This document shows, in pieces, positions 26,746 to 35,994 of a DNA stretch of 54,379 bases (positions are counted from its first letter, which is position 1; each line of letters opens with the position of its first letter). The DNA lies in the NCBI GenBank assembly GCA_964371655.1, contig CAYJOD010000037.1, positions 1 through 54,379 of the forward strand. Direction: 5' to 3'. Under the pieces are notes generated by a model. That model worked only from the letters and a program-made list of their open reading frames with translations, made no database searches and was not told the origin of the DNA. Both the position numbers and the translations under genes were made by a program. Origin of the DNA: CAZGSN01 sp964371655 (GTDB taxonomy: Bacteria > Desulfobacterota > Binatia > HRBIN30).

Positions 26746-27057
26746 GCGAGGGGTTTAGCTGACGAAGTTGAAAGGGCCAATCCAAAAACCGGCCGGATCC
26801 AGGGCCACGGCAAAGTCGCTTGCAGAGCCTGCGTGCACCGCAGAGGTGCTGAACAAAGCGGGCGGGCCGCCCGCGCTCCCGGCGATGATATTCCGCTCGG
26901 GGCGCTGGTTTCAGGCAATCGCTGGGAGCGCGGACGGCTCGTCCGCCGGAGGGTGGAAATGAGCGAGTCTTCGGCCGAAGCCCTCCGGGCCTCGACTTTG
27001 CCGTGGCCCGGAGGCGCGATCGCGTCGGTCCGGCGCCTTTGGCCGGCTCGGATGGTT
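26746..27057. other. Intergenic region with two hairpins
   Basis: 312 bases between the two paralogous surface-protein genes. An imperfect hairpin spans 26858-26950 (GCGGGCGGGCCGCCCGCGCT against GGGAGCGCGGACGGCTCG), and CCTCCGGGCC (26983-26992) pairs exactly with GGCCCGGAGG (27005-27014). No gene recognised. Confidence 0.6.
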
Positions 27058-28398
27058 CTACCTGCCGCAGAGCTTGAACGTGGTGATAACGTCGGCGCCA
27101 GCGAGCTGATCGTACGCGGGGGCAACCAGACCGAGGCAGCCCGGCCCCGCCGCATTGCTCCACTGCTCGCAGGAGAAGTTCTGCAGATCGTACTCGCCCG
27201 GCGTCGCCGTGGTCGCCTGTACGAGAGCGAAGTCGAGAGTCTCGCGCGGCTTGTTGTTGGTGTCTTCGATGATCGCCTGCGCGCGCGTGCTGGTCAGCGC
27301 GAACGACAGCGGCTGCCCCGGTCCTTCGTCGCCGCACGGCAGTGAGTCCTCGATATTGAGTGTGGCCGGCAACCCCAGGAGGCCGCCGATGAGAGCAAAG
27401 GTGACCGAGCCCGGGCCGGTGTCGCCGGAGCCGGTGATCGGAGTAAACGGGCCGTTGCAGACACCGAGATGCGGTCCAGTCTGCCCGCATTGACCATCTC
27501 CCGCACCCGGGAAGCTGTCGCAGTTGCTGTCGTTGCGGCAGGTCGCCAACGTCGGCGGGGCGACGCACGCCGACGGCGCCAACCCGCACTCGCCATCGCC
27601 TGCCTGTGCCGAGGTGTCGCAGTCGCTGTCGGCGCGGCATTGCGCCAGCTCCTTGCCGGTCTTGCACAGTCGTGTGCCCCCCTCGATGACACCGTTGATC
27701 GCCGTGCACTGATCGGCGGTAAATCCGTCGACCCCAAGTTGGCCGACGTTGTGATCCCCGTGCAGACCGATCGAGTAATCGCTGCCACCGTCGCAATCGA
27801 TGGCGGCGGCGTTCCGCGCCGGCGTGAGCAGCTTCAGGCAGACGATGAAGTTGGCGCCGAGCGCATCGACCGGCGCGACCAGATAGTCTGACGAGCTAGT
27901 CACATCGATGCTAGCGACGTGTGTCACCGGGTCGGGAGCACCGGCTTCGAGCTCGAGGAAGGCGTGCTCGGCGACGCCATTGCTCTGGCCCACGAAGTTG
28001 CCGAGGGGAATCGTGGTACCGCTGGCTACGGTCATGGAAAACGTGCTGGTCGCCGGATTGATCTCGAACCGCCGTCTGCCCAGAGCATTGGGATCGTGCG
28101 TCGGCGTCCGTGTCGGTGTGGGTGTGGGGGTCGGTGTCCCCGCCAGCGGGCAACCGCCGTGGGCATGATTGACCGCGAGTACGACATGCTCAACGCCGGC
28201 AGCGCCCTCCACGTCGCAAGTCGTCGTCTCTGTCACACCCAAGGCGGCGTCGATCAGGGTCACGAGATCAGTTATGCCGACCTCGCCATTGGCATCGCAA
28301 TCGCCGATACACGTTTGCCTAGCGGCGAACGCGACCGGCGCGGTCGCCACGAGTACTGCCGCGGCAAGAGCCGCCGTCGTCAATCGTCGATGAAACAT
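27058..28398 (-). CDS. Surface protein with EF-hand motif and Cys-rich C-domain (paralogue of 24610)
   Basis: 446 residues. Signal peptide (LAAAVLVATAPVAFA), CIGDCDANGEVGITDLVTL (one dockerin-like calcium loop with the CxGDC opening), a partly degenerate second loop, then a short linker (TPTPTPTPTRTPTHDP, residues about 88-103) in place of the 300-residue stalk of its neighbour. The C-domain aligns block by block with that of 24610: FIVCLK, DCDGGSD, DHNVG, CRADSDCDT, DGECG, CRNDSNCDS, VCNGP, PCGDEG, FSCEQW, GPGCLGLVAPAYDQL, TTFKLCG. Likely displayed outside the cell. The function is unknown. Nine bases separate its ATG from the stop of the acyl-CoA ligase gene upstream. Confidence 0.75.
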   Translation of the reverse strand: MFHRRLTTAALAAAVLVATAPVAFAARQTCIGDCDANGEVGITDLVTLIDAALGVTETTTCDVEGAAGVEHVVLAVNHAHGGCPLAGTPTPTPTPTRTPTHDPNALGRRRFEINPATSTFSMTVASGTTIPLGNFVGQSNGVAEHAFLELEAGAPDPVTHVASIDVTSSSDYLVAPVDALGANFIVCLKLLTPARNAAAIDCDGGSDYSIGLHGDHNVGQLGVDGFTADQCTAINGVIEGGTRLCKTGKELAQCRADSDCDTSAQAGDGECGLAPSACVAPPTLATCRNDSNCDSFPGAGDGQCGQTGPHLGVCNGPFTPITGSGDTGPGSVTFALIGGLLGLPATLNIEDSLPCGDEGPGQPLSFALTSTRAQAIIEDTNNKPRETLDFALVQATTATPGEYDLQNFSCEQWSNAAGPGCLGLVAPAYDQLAGADVITTFKLCGR

Positions 28399-28407
28399 CC
28401 ATCCACC

Positions 28408-30573
28408 TCAGCGTTCTTGCGACGCCATCGCGGCGGCATGTCGAGCGTGCGCGGCGCAGGCATACAGCGCCTTCGCCGCTCGTGCCGCCGTGGCAAAGGT
28501 TGCGACGCCGTCGCGGCGCAGCCGCTCGCGCAGCTGGCTTGCCTCCAGCGGACGGTGCGGCGCCTCGACGATGACGACGAAGGGTTTGCGACTGCGCCGT
28601 GTGAAGTCGGCCAATACCGCGCAAATCGAATCGGCGAGGCTGGGGAATTCCTTCCAGCGATCGAGCCCCAATCCAGCGCCGAGGTCGAGGGCAATGAGGT
28701 CGATACCGGCGTCGTCGAGAAGCACGTCGAGAAGCTTCGCCAGGTTGTCGGAACGGAAGCCCATGACGATGGTGCTGCCGGCGTCGAGCGGGTTTCGAAA
28801 GCTGCCGCCGACCACTTGAAAGAACTCTTGCAAGGTTGCGGACGACGACTCGCTCAGCGGCGGCACGTCGAGACCGGCGGCGGCGAAGACGTCGGAGAGT
28901 GCCACCGACGGTCCGCCCGTCATCGCCACCAATCCGGCACGCCCGCCCGCGACCGTCTTCCCGGTCTGCAGGAGTTGCGCGATATCGAGAAGCTCGTCTT
29001 GCGAGTCGGCAGCGATGGCGCCGGCCTGACGCACCATGGCGTGCCACACCGCGCTCGCCGTCGCCAACCCTGCGGTATGCGAAAAGATCGCGCGCTGCCC
29101 GGCGGCGCTCATCCCACCCTTCCACAGCACCACGGGTTTGCTCGCCGCGACGCGGCGCAGCACGTCGAAGAAGCGGCGGCCGTCGCGGATGCCTTCGATG
29201 TACGCGGCGATGATTTCGGTCTCCGCATCGGCGCCGAAGTAGTCGAGGTACGCGGCGGCGTCGACGACTGTGGCGTTGCCGATGCTCACCGCTTTGCTGA
29301 TCCCGATGCCGTCGCTCGGCGCGCGCATGCAGACGCTGATGGTGTGTGTGCCGCTCTGCCCGATGAACGAAAGCGGCCCGCCCGCCTCGGCGCCGGAGGG
29401 TTGGCCGGGAAAGTTGCACACCCCGAGGCGGGGGTTGACGATGCCCATGCAGTTGGGGCCGACCAACAACAGATTCGCAGCGCCGGCGATGGCGGCGATC
29501 TCGGCCTCGAGCTTGATTCCGTCGCTCTCGCCCGTCTCTGAGAAGCCGGCGGTGAACAAGGTGACGGCGCCGACCTTCTTTTCGATGCACTCGCGCAACA
29601 CGCGCGGCGCCACCTGGCGCGGCACCGCACAGACGACGTAATCGACCGCTTCCGGAATCTCGGCCAGGCTGCGTACGTTGTGTACGCCCAGAGCCGCGAT
29701 CGCGGCGATCTCGTTGGGATCGATCTGGACCGAATACAGCTTGCCGGGAAAGCGGCTCAAGGCACGCAGCCACAAGAAGCCGTTCATCATCTTGTCGCCG
29801 ACGACGGCGATGACGCGCGGGTGAAAGGCGCGATCGAACTGTGCTCGAGTCAACGGCAGAGGCGCGGCGGTGGGCGCCGGCGGCGTGGCTTCGATCAACG
29901 CGCGCGCATCGACGGCGACGACGCCGTCGGCGTAGGCGAGCAGGGGATTGATATCGAGCTCGCGGATTTGCGGGCGCCGTTCGATCAGGCGCGACACCGC
30001 GAGCAGAGCCGCCTCGACGGCTTCCAGGCTGACCGGCGGCCGCCCGCGCACGCCGCGCAGTAGCGCCGCACCGCGCAGCTCGTCCAGCATCTCTCGCGCG
30101 TCGCCCGCGTCGATGGGGAGCAGGCGGAAGACAACGTCCTGCAGCACCTCGACGAAAACACCGCCGAGACCGCACATGATCAACGCGCCGAACTGCGGAT
30201 CGATGCTGACGCCCACGATCAGCTCAACGCCGCCGGCGGCCGCCATCGGCTGCACGGTCACACCGTCGATCCGCGCCTGCGGCATACGCGCGCGCCCGCT
30301 GCCGACGATCTCCGCGAACGCGGCACGCACCGCATCCGCGCTCGAAAGATTGAGGCGTACACCGTCGACGTCGCTTTTGTGCACGATCTCCGGCGAGCTG
30401 ATCTTGAGAGCTACGGGAAAACCCAGACGCTGAGCGATGGAGACCGCGGCGTCGGGGTCACGCGCCAGCTCGGTTGCGGTGACGCGGACCCCGGCTTCGG
30501 CGAGTAAACCCTTGGCTTCGATTTCGTTGAGCGCTGTTCCTGGCACGACGTGGGGGATAGCAGACTGAATCAC
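28408..30573 (-). CDS. NDP-forming acyl-CoA synthetase (acetate-CoA ligase, ADP-forming, family)
   Basis: 721 residues in the order beta-alpha: an ATP-grasp domain (about 1-230; PVALKISSPEIVHKSDVDGV and GGVELIVGVSIDPQFG), then a CoA-binding Rossmann domain (HPRVIAVVGDKMMNGF, VGPNCMGIVN) and a succinyl-CoA-ligase-like domain with the phosphohistidine site in FSHTAGLA. It interconverts an acid, CoA and ATP with acyl-CoA, ADP and phosphate, used for energy conservation or acid activation. GTG start. The Gly that normally follows the CoA-binding start 'GASxxxGK' is changed (GDKMMNG), so nucleotide/CoA contact may differ. Acid substrate unknown. Confidence 0.85.
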   Translation of the reverse strand: MIQSAIPHVVPGTALNEIEAKGLLAEAGVRVTATELARDPDAAVSIAQRLGFPVALKISSPEIVHKSDVDGVRLNLSSADAVRAAFAEIVGSGRARMPQARIDGVTVQPMAAAGGVELIVGVSIDPQFGALIMCGLGGVFVEVLQDVVFRLLPIDAGDAREMLDELRGAALLRGVRGRPPVSLEAVEAALLAVSRLIERRPQIRELDINPLLAYADGVVAVDARALIEATPPAPTAAPLPLTRAQFDRAFHPRVIAVVGDKMMNGFLWLRALSRFPGKLYSVQIDPNEIAAIAALGVHNVRSLAEIPEAVDYVVCAVPRQVAPRVLRECIEKKVGAVTLFTAGFSETGESDGIKLEAEIAAIAGAANLLLVGPNCMGIVNPRLGVCNFPGQPSGAEAGGPLSFIGQSGTHTISVCMRAPSDGIGISKAVSIGNATVVDAAAYLDYFGADAETEIIAAYIEGIRDGRRFFDVLRRVAASKPVVLWKGGMSAAGQRAIFSHTAGLATASAVWHAMVRQAGAIAADSQDELLDIAQLLQTGKTVAGGRAGLVAMTGGPSVALSDVFAAAGLDVPPLSESSSATLQEFFQVVGGSFRNPLDAGSTIVMGFRSDNLAKLLDVLLDDAGIDLIALDLGAGLGLDRWKEFPSLADSICAVLADFTRRSRKPFVVIVEAPHRPLEASQLRERLRRDGVATFATAARAAKALYACAAHARHAAAMASQER

Positions 30574-30688
30574 AAAAACGAGAAACCCCAGCAGGCCGTT
30601 CCGGGAATAGGGGCAAGTGCTGATGCAGCATCGAGGCGCATGCAGCAGCCACTAAGCGCGCTTGCCGAGTTGTTGTAAGCCACGTCTC

Positions 30689-30790
30689 GTGGCGAAATAC
30701 GAGGAGCTGCTGGCTCGTATCGTGCGCGGGACATCGGATGCGAACATCGCCTTTAGCGACCTGTGCCAGCTGCTGCGCCGGTTGGGCTTC
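30689..30790 (+). pseudogene. HicA-family mRNA interferase remnant (N-terminal half)
   Basis: A 34-codon stretch reads KYEELLARIVRGTSDANIAF followed by SDLCQLLRRLGF, the characteristic N-terminal half of HicA toxins that open with 'KYxxLLxxILRGTSDANIxF'. The family then continues with RGSHHIF, but here homology stops at 30790, shortly before the tail of the convergent sensor kinase gene (30821). The catalytic His region is missing and no HicB partner is visible. A GTG opens the frame. Interpreted as a truncated toxin gene. Confidence 0.65.
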
Positions 30791-30820
30791 GCGGCGGCGA
30801 GCGCCGGGCTGCCGTCGAGA

Positions 30821-33535
30821 TCAGACTCCCATCCCGGTGGTGCCGTCTTTGCGGACGGGTTCGACGCCGTCGTCCGCGGCTGCTCCGGGGAGCCAAACAC
30901 GGAAGGTCGAGCCTCGACCGAGCTCGCTCTCCAGCTCCACCGTGCCGCCGAGAAGATGGACCATGCGGCGGACGATGTGTAGTCCCAAGCCGGCGCCGCC
31001 GAAACGCGTCGCGATCGACGCATCCGCTTGCTGGAAGGGCTCGAAAACCCGGTGCTGAGCCTCGGGCGCGATACCCATCCCCGTATCCGTCACTGCGAGC
31101 TCGACCCCGCCGGCATAGGGGCGGGCACTGATCGTGATGCAACCTTGCGCGGTGAACTTGAGGGCGTTGCCGAGCAGATTGGCGAGAACGAGCTTGAGCT
31201 TGCCGGCATCGGTCTGCAGACCAGATAGCGATGCGTCGATCGCTACCTCGACACGTACCGGCGACGCGGCGGTGCGCGGGTGGGTATCGCGCGCGACCGC
31301 GGCGACAAGAGCGCCCACGTCGATGTGTTCCCACCGCAACGGAACCCGGCCCGACTCCAGTCCACTCAGGTCCAGCGTGGCATTGATCATCGTCAGCAGA
31401 TCGTGCGACTGGTGCTGCAGCCGGGTGACGATTTCGGATTGCTTCTCGGTGAGGGGATCGAAAGCACCATCGAGGAGGAGCTCGTGATAGCCGATCAAAA
31501 TATTGAGCGGGTTGCGGAGCTCGTGCGACATGGAAGCAACGAAGTCGCCCTTCACGGAATTGGCGCGGTCGAGCTCCTCCACCAGGCGCGCGTTCTCCAG
31601 CGCGAGCGAGGCCATGGTCGCGATACCCGCAGCGATACGTTCGCCGCGGCGCGAGAAGGGTTGCTCACGGCCGCGAAAGCCGGCGCTGTGAACGCCGGTA
31701 ATCTCACCGCCGCGGCGCAGAGGGACAAGCAGCGTGTGGGTAATGCCGTGGGCCGCCCGCAGCCGAGCCGACATCAGCTGCTGAGGCGAGCGCCTGCCGA
31801 CCTGAACGACCGCCCCGGCTTCCAAACGCTCGACCAGATCGTGAATCCGGGCGCGCGGTATCTTTCGCTCCTCCAGTGCTTCCCAGCGCTCGGGCGGATC
31901 GCCGAATCCGGCGACGGCGACGAACACATCGTCCAGCGGCCGATACAAGTAGGTGTGGCTGAAGTCGCACTCGAGAACCTCGGTGGTCACCTGGCACAGT
32001 CGCGCCAGCAAGACCGGGATATCAAGCGAGGCGATCATCTCCTGACCGACCCGCGCGAGTGCCGCGGATTCCTGGGCCCGGTCGCGTTCGATCTCGTAGA
32101 GATCCGCCGCTTCCAAGGCGACCGCGAGCTGTCGGGCCATCGCCTCGAGCAACGCGACCTGGGCCTGACTGAAGCGCGCGGCATTGATCGACAACGCCAC
32201 CAGCGCCCCGAGGTGGCGACCGCGAACTCGCAAAGGCGTCGCCGCCAGGGCGGTCAGGCCGAACGACGCGAAGACTTCGTTGCTGATCAACGACTGCGGC
32301 GTCTGACTGTCGACGACGATGGTCTGACCGGCGACCAGGCTCTCGACGAGCGCCGACTCGGGCTGGAATTCCAATTGCTCGGCCGCGGACTGCAACTCCG
32401 GGGGCGTCCCGAACTGTGAGAACTGACGATAGACACCGCGCTCGGGATCGAAGTAGAACGTGCCGACACGCTCGCAGCTCAGTGCTGCGGCGGCGTGCGT
32501 CTGCACGCGCTGCATGATTTCGACGCGATCGAGAGTACCGGTGATGTCCTGCGAAACCGCGAGCAGCGCCGTGAGCTCATTCTGCCGGCGCTGGCGCTCG
32601 GTGATGTCGGTATCGGTGCCGACCATCCGTAACGGCCTGCCATCCGCAGCGCGCTCGACTACCTTGCCGCGCTCGAGATTGGGGCGCCACGCTCCAGACT
32701 TCGTTCGCAACCGATTCTCGCACTCATAGATCTCCGTCTTCCCCTCGAAATGGGCCTGCAGCGCTGCGTGCACCCGAGGCACGTCGTCGGGGTGCACCAG
32801 CCGCTCCCGGAAGCTCACGTGGGCCGGGACCTCGGCGGAAGTATATCCGAGCGCGTCGACCCAGCGCTGACTGTAGTGCACCTCGCCGGTTTCAACGTCC
32901 CAGTCCCAGATGCCGTCGTTGGTCGCATCGAGAACGAGACGGAGACGCTCGCCGCTTGCGCGCAAGGCCCGCTGCTGGCGCTCGATCATCAACTCGGAGC
33001 GCCGCCGCTGCTGGGCGATGACTACCGAGGCTCCTGCCGCCGCCCAGATAGGAAGGGCGGGGAGCGTGAACGCAGCGGCGAGGCCTCCCGTCGATGCGTA
33101 GACCCCGGCAAGCAGGGATGCGCTCGTCATCGCTACCAGAGCGATTTGAACGCCGACGCCGGCCGGAAGCTGCACGGCCGTCACCAAGAGCAACAAGACC
33201 GTTGTCAGCGCGCCGGTGGCGATATCGCCGCGCACGACGTTCTGCGCCGATACCGTCGCCGAGTAGACTGCGGAGAACAGAAGTAGAATCGGAAGCGGCC
33301 GCCGCTGTACCCGTGGTGAGCGCAGTGCCGCCCACATGGATACGATGGCCCCCAATTGAACGAGCTTCACCGGTAGCAGGCGTGCGAACACGGCTCGTGC
33401 ATGGAGCAGATCGACGATCAGGAAGACGGCGGCGCCAACCAGCAAGCACGCGCAGCCGGTTCGAATGCGCTCCACGAGAAGGGCTCGTGCCTGATCCCTC
33501 TGTTGCGTGTCGCGCCCGGCCTCCGAGATGGTCAT
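30821..33535 (-). CDS. Membrane sensor histidine kinase with PAS and two GAF domains
   Basis: 904 residues. Five or six transmembrane segments fill residues 25-175, followed by a PAS domain (LRLVLDATNDGIWDWD ... GTDTDITERQ, about 195-320), two GAF domains (about 330-485 and 490-655), a HisKA dimerisation helix with the phosphoacceptor in SMSHELRNPL (H671) and an HATPase with N box NLLGNALKFT, G1 DTGMGI and G2 FGGAGLGLHIV. It would sense an unknown cue by the membrane or cytoplasmic domains and phosphorylate a regulator; no regulator lies beside it, so it is an orphan. Its C-terminal coding end faces the HicA remnant. Confidence 0.88.
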   Translation of the reverse strand: MTISEAGRDTQQRDQARALLVERIRTGCACLLVGAAVFLIVDLLHARAVFARLLPVKLVQLGAIVSMWAALRSPRVQRRPLPILLLFSAVYSATVSAQNVVRGDIATGALTTVLLLLVTAVQLPAGVGVQIALVAMTSASLLAGVYASTGGLAAAFTLPALPIWAAAGASVVIAQQRRRSELMIERQQRALRASGERLRLVLDATNDGIWDWDVETGEVHYSQRWVDALGYTSAEVPAHVSFRERLVHPDDVPRVHAALQAHFEGKTEIYECENRLRTKSGAWRPNLERGKVVERAADGRPLRMVGTDTDITERQRRQNELTALLAVSQDITGTLDRVEIMQRVQTHAAAALSCERVGTFYFDPERGVYRQFSQFGTPPELQSAAEQLEFQPESALVESLVAGQTIVVDSQTPQSLISNEVFASFGLTALAATPLRVRGRHLGALVALSINAARFSQAQVALLEAMARQLAVALEAADLYEIERDRAQESAALARVGQEMIASLDIPVLLARLCQVTTEVLECDFSHTYLYRPLDDVFVAVAGFGDPPERWEALEERKIPRARIHDLVERLEAGAVVQVGRRSPQQLMSARLRAAHGITHTLLVPLRRGGEITGVHSAGFRGREQPFSRRGERIAAGIATMASLALENARLVEELDRANSVKGDFVASMSHELRNPLNILIGYHELLLDGAFDPLTEKQSEIVTRLQHQSHDLLTMINATLDLSGLESGRVPLRWEHIDVGALVAAVARDTHPRTAASPVRVEVAIDASLSGLQTDAGKLKLVLANLLGNALKFTAQGCITISARPYAGGVELAVTDTGMGIAPEAQHRVFEPFQQADASIATRFGGAGLGLHIVRRMVHLLGGTVELESELGRGSTFRVWLPGAAADDGVEPVRKDGTTGMGV

Positions 33536-33623
33536 CGACCATCATTAGACGGCAACATTCCCGGGCTAGCAACCCAGGAAATGGATAGGGGCGCGGCGTC
33601 GGAATATGACGGGCGATCACATC

Positions 33624-34835
33624 CTATCGAGCGCCGTAGAGCGTCGCCGGCATCCGTTCCTTCAGCCAGCTGTCTTCGTCTGCCCGCGCAAGCTGATCCA
33701 GATCGCCGACCTGCGCCGCGGGATCGTCTACCCATTCGCGCAGCAAGGCGCTGCCGGCGATCAGGTCGATGGCGCGGCGGTCGTGTTCGTACTCGTAGGC
33801 GAACTCACGCCACAGCGGGTAGTCGGGTCGCAACCGGCGCAACGCCTTGAACGCCAGCGCCAGCAGGCGCCAAGGCTTGAACCGGGCGTGGTCGTAGCTC
33901 GGATCGTCGACGTGGATCTGCACGCCGGCGCAAAGCTCGCCGGCGTGCTTGTGGAAGGTCGGCTCGAACCAGCACGGTCGCAAGCGGCAGCCGTGCATCC
34001 AGTCGGGAGCGAGCGACTGCATCTGCTTCAACAGCCCCGGAATATCCAAGTCCGGCGCCCCGAAAAGCTCGAGAGGGTGCGTCGTGCCGCGTCCCTCCGA
34101 CAGCGTGGTCCCTTCAAGCAACACCGTGCCGGCGTAGCAGCGCGCCATCGAAAGGCTCGATGCGTTGGGGCTGGGGTTGACCCAGCTGCGCTCACCAAGC
34201 GGCCATCCATAACCGGGTGCCGAGGACGGCTGCCAACCGTGCATGTCGACGACCCGGCACTCGAGATCGAGACCGAGGCGATGCACGAACCAAAGCGCCA
34301 GCTCACCGAGCGTAAGACCGTGACGCATCGGCAGCGCGCCGGCGCCGACGAAGCTCTCCCACCCGGCACGCAGGCGCAGACCCTCTACCGGGCGACCGGC
34401 GGGATTGGGGCGATCGAGTATCCACACGCCCTTGCCGTGCGCGGCGGCCGCTTCGAGCACGTAACGCAAGGTGGTGACGAAGGTGTAGATACGACAGCCG
34501 ACGTCCTGCAAATCCACGAGCATCACGTCGAAGCAATCCATCATCGCCGCGGTCGGGCGCCGCACGTCGCCGTACAGACTGAATACCGGAATGCCGTGCA
34601 CGGGATCGTGGTAATCCCGCGACTCGATCATGTTGTCCTGCTTGTCGCCGCGCAGCCCGTGCTGCGGGCCGAAGGCAGCCACCACCTTGATGTCACCGGT
34701 GGCCGCGATCGCATCGAGCGAATGAACCAGCGTCGCCGTCACCGAGGCCGGATGCGCCAGCAGGGCGACACGGCGGCCGACCAGCGGCCTGCGCAGGGCA
34801 GGCTCTTCGAGAAGGCGATCAATCCCGAGCTTCAT
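33624..34835 (-). CDS. namZ: DUF1343 family exo-beta-N-acetylmuramidase NamZ-like protein
   Basis: 403 residues with the DUF1343/NamZ motifs: GRRVALLAHPASV, FGPQHGLRGDKQDNM, IPVFSLYG, VDLQDVGCRIYTFVTTL, VWILDRPNPAGRPVEG, MRHGLTLGELA, WVNPSPNASSL, YAGTVLLEGTTLSEGRGTTHPLELFGAPDLD. NamZ (GH171) releases MurNAc from the non-reducing end of peptidoglycan fragments during cell-wall recycling. No obvious signal peptide is seen, unlike many secreted members, suggesting cytoplasmic use here. ATG 34835 with AGGAG about 12 bases upstream. The M19 dipeptidase at 41650 is the only other candidate wall or peptide recycler in the window. Confidence 0.88.
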   Translation of the reverse strand: MKLGIDRLLEEPALRRPLVGRRVALLAHPASVTATLVHSLDAIAATGDIKVVAAFGPQHGLRGDKQDNMIESRDYHDPVHGIPVFSLYGDVRRPTAAMMDCFDVMLVDLQDVGCRIYTFVTTLRYVLEAAAAHGKGVWILDRPNPAGRPVEGLRLRAGWESFVGAGALPMRHGLTLGELALWFVHRLGLDLECRVVDMHGWQPSSAPGYGWPLGERSWVNPSPNASSLSMARCYAGTVLLEGTTLSEGRGTTHPLELFGAPDLDIPGLLKQMQSLAPDWMHGCRLRPCWFEPTFHKHAGELCAGVQIHVDDPSYDHARFKPWRLLALAFKALRRLRPDYPLWREFAYEYEHDRRAIDLIAGSALLREWVDDPAAQVGDLDQLARADEDSWLKERMPATLYGAR

Positions 34836-34981
34836 AGCGGCTGCGCTCCTCTACCGTGGCCTCGTATCTTAGTCTACGGCGCAAACCGCAAGACCCTTTC
34901 CACCGGAGACACGTCAAACAGGACGTTCCTGCGGTGCCGGAGCTTGGAGCGGGCGCGACGCTGTGCAATGATTCGGTTCGC

Positions 34982-35242
34982 ATGGGCGGAGACGAAAGCG
35001 AAGCGTACAGCCGCTTCTCGGCGCGCTTCCTCGCAGTAGCGACGACGATCTACGTCATAGGCTATGCGCTGTATTGCGCGTTGCATCGGGATCTCGACGG
35101 CCTGCTATGGCTCGGTGGGTCGATCGCTTTGTTTGTCGCGGCGTTTGCCGCCTGGAGCTTGACCGTTCTCGTCCTAGTCCACAGCGGACTCGCCGTTGCC
35201 AGACTGGTTCGCAAGCTGGCGCATGCCGCGCACCGTAGCTGA
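34982..35242 (+). CDS. Small two-TM membrane protein
   Basis: 86 residues. ATG 34982. Two hydrophobic segments (FLAVATTIYVIGYALYCAL and LLWLGGSIALFVAAFAAW running into SLTVLVLVHSGLAVARL) with a short polar link and a basic C-terminus (RKLAHAAHRS). Nothing recognisable. Ribosome binding site weak. It is between NamZ (divergent) and the toxin-antitoxin pair. Confidence 0.45.
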   Translation: MGGDESEAYSRFSARFLAVATTIYVIGYALYCALHRDLDGLLWLGGSIALFVAAFAAWSLTVLVLVHSGLAVARLVRKLAHAAHRS

Positions 35243-35319
35243 CTGGAGTAACGATGCCGCTCCTAGCTGTTTCCTGTCAGGTTGCTTCGACCCCTGGATA
35301 GCTCCCATGTCGTCAACGC

Positions 35320-35332
35320 GCACGAAACGTGC
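35320..35332. promoter_or_regulatory. Candidate autoregulatory operator of the toxin-antitoxin operon
   Basis: GCACGAAACGTGC, 5-bp arms with a 3-base centre, 13 bases before the antitoxin ATG. Ribbon-helix-helix antitoxins usually bind such short palindromes over their own promoter. Only position and symmetry support this. Confidence 0.35.
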
Positions 35333-35345
35333 TACCTAGCGTGTC

Positions 35346-35594
35346 ATGGCACGCATAAATTTAACACTTGATCGCGACACCTATGCGCTGCTGGACCAGC
35401 GCGCTCGCATCTCGCACAAGCCCCGGGCGCGTGTCGTGAAGGAGATTCTGATCGAGGGCTTGGCGCGCCGAGCAGCCCAGGAGCGGCGCAAGCGACTGGC
35501 GCGCGACTATGCAGCAGGTCGGGGCGATGCCCGCGAGGTCCTGGCGGCATGGGAGGTCGGTCAACTGGAGCTGCTCGAAAATGAAGGCAGCTGA
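35346..35594 (+). CDS. Ribbon-helix-helix antitoxin
   Basis: 82 residues. The N-terminus ARINLTLDRDTYALLDQRAR is a classic RHH beta-strand plus helix, then SHKPRARVVKEILIEGLARR as the second helix; the acidic C-terminus (WEVGQLELLENEGS) would bind and block the toxin. It represses its own operon and neutralises the MazF-like protein encoded next; the two genes overlap by 14 bases (35581-35594), ensuring coupled translation. Confidence 0.8.
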   Translation: MARINLTLDRDTYALLDQRARISHKPRARVVKEILIEGLARRAAQERRKRLARDYAAGRGDAREVLAAWEVGQLELLENEGS

Positions 35595-35961
35595 TATCGT
35601 AGCGTACCGTCGTGGCGATGTGCTTTGGGTGCAGTGCGAGCCATCGGTCGGCGTTGAGCCACGTAAGCTACGCACCTGTGTCGTCGTCTCCAACGACATC
35701 GCCAACCAGTTCGGCCAAGCCGTAACCGTTGTCCCAACGCAAACCTACTCCCAGGAGAGGGCGGCGCGCGCCTACATGGTCGACCTTCGCAAGCCACGCT
35801 CGAACCTCGACAAGCCCCGCGTTGCCAACGCGTCGATGGTCATGACCTACGACCGGCACCGGGTGGTGAAGCGCGCCGGGCGGATCAATGCCGACACACA
35901 GAAGGCAATCGATGAAGCGCTGCGCACGCACCTGGACCTCGCGGCGCTCGCACCCTGTTGA
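35581..35961 (+). CDS. MazF/PemK-type mRNA interferase toxin
   Basis: 126 residues, ATG 35581 inside the antitoxin's last codons. MazF/PemK features: YRRGDVLWVQCEP (strand 1, G-D-V/I motif), RTCVVVSNDIANQFGQAVTVVPTQT (R and conserved S/T), LDKPRVANASMVMTYDRHRVVKRAGRI. The family cleaves single-stranded mRNA in the ribosome A-site or free RNA at short motifs. Here the usual 'S/T' catalytic Thr following PxT is in VVPTQT. Length is normal, so it is probably functional. Confidence 0.8.
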   Translation: MKAADIVAYRRGDVLWVQCEPSVGVEPRKLRTCVVVSNDIANQFGQAVTVVPTQTYSQERAARAYMVDLRKPRSNLDKPRVANASMVMTYDRHRVVKRAGRINADTQKAIDEALRTHLDLAALAPC

Positions 35962-35994
35962 CTTCGCCTCGCTCTCGGTCGACCTTATCCATCG

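Noticed and set aside
27919..29541. Plus-strand frame of 540 codons opposite the surface protein and acyl-CoA ligase
   Set aside because: It is the antisense of two well-supported genes, and its translation has no motifs.
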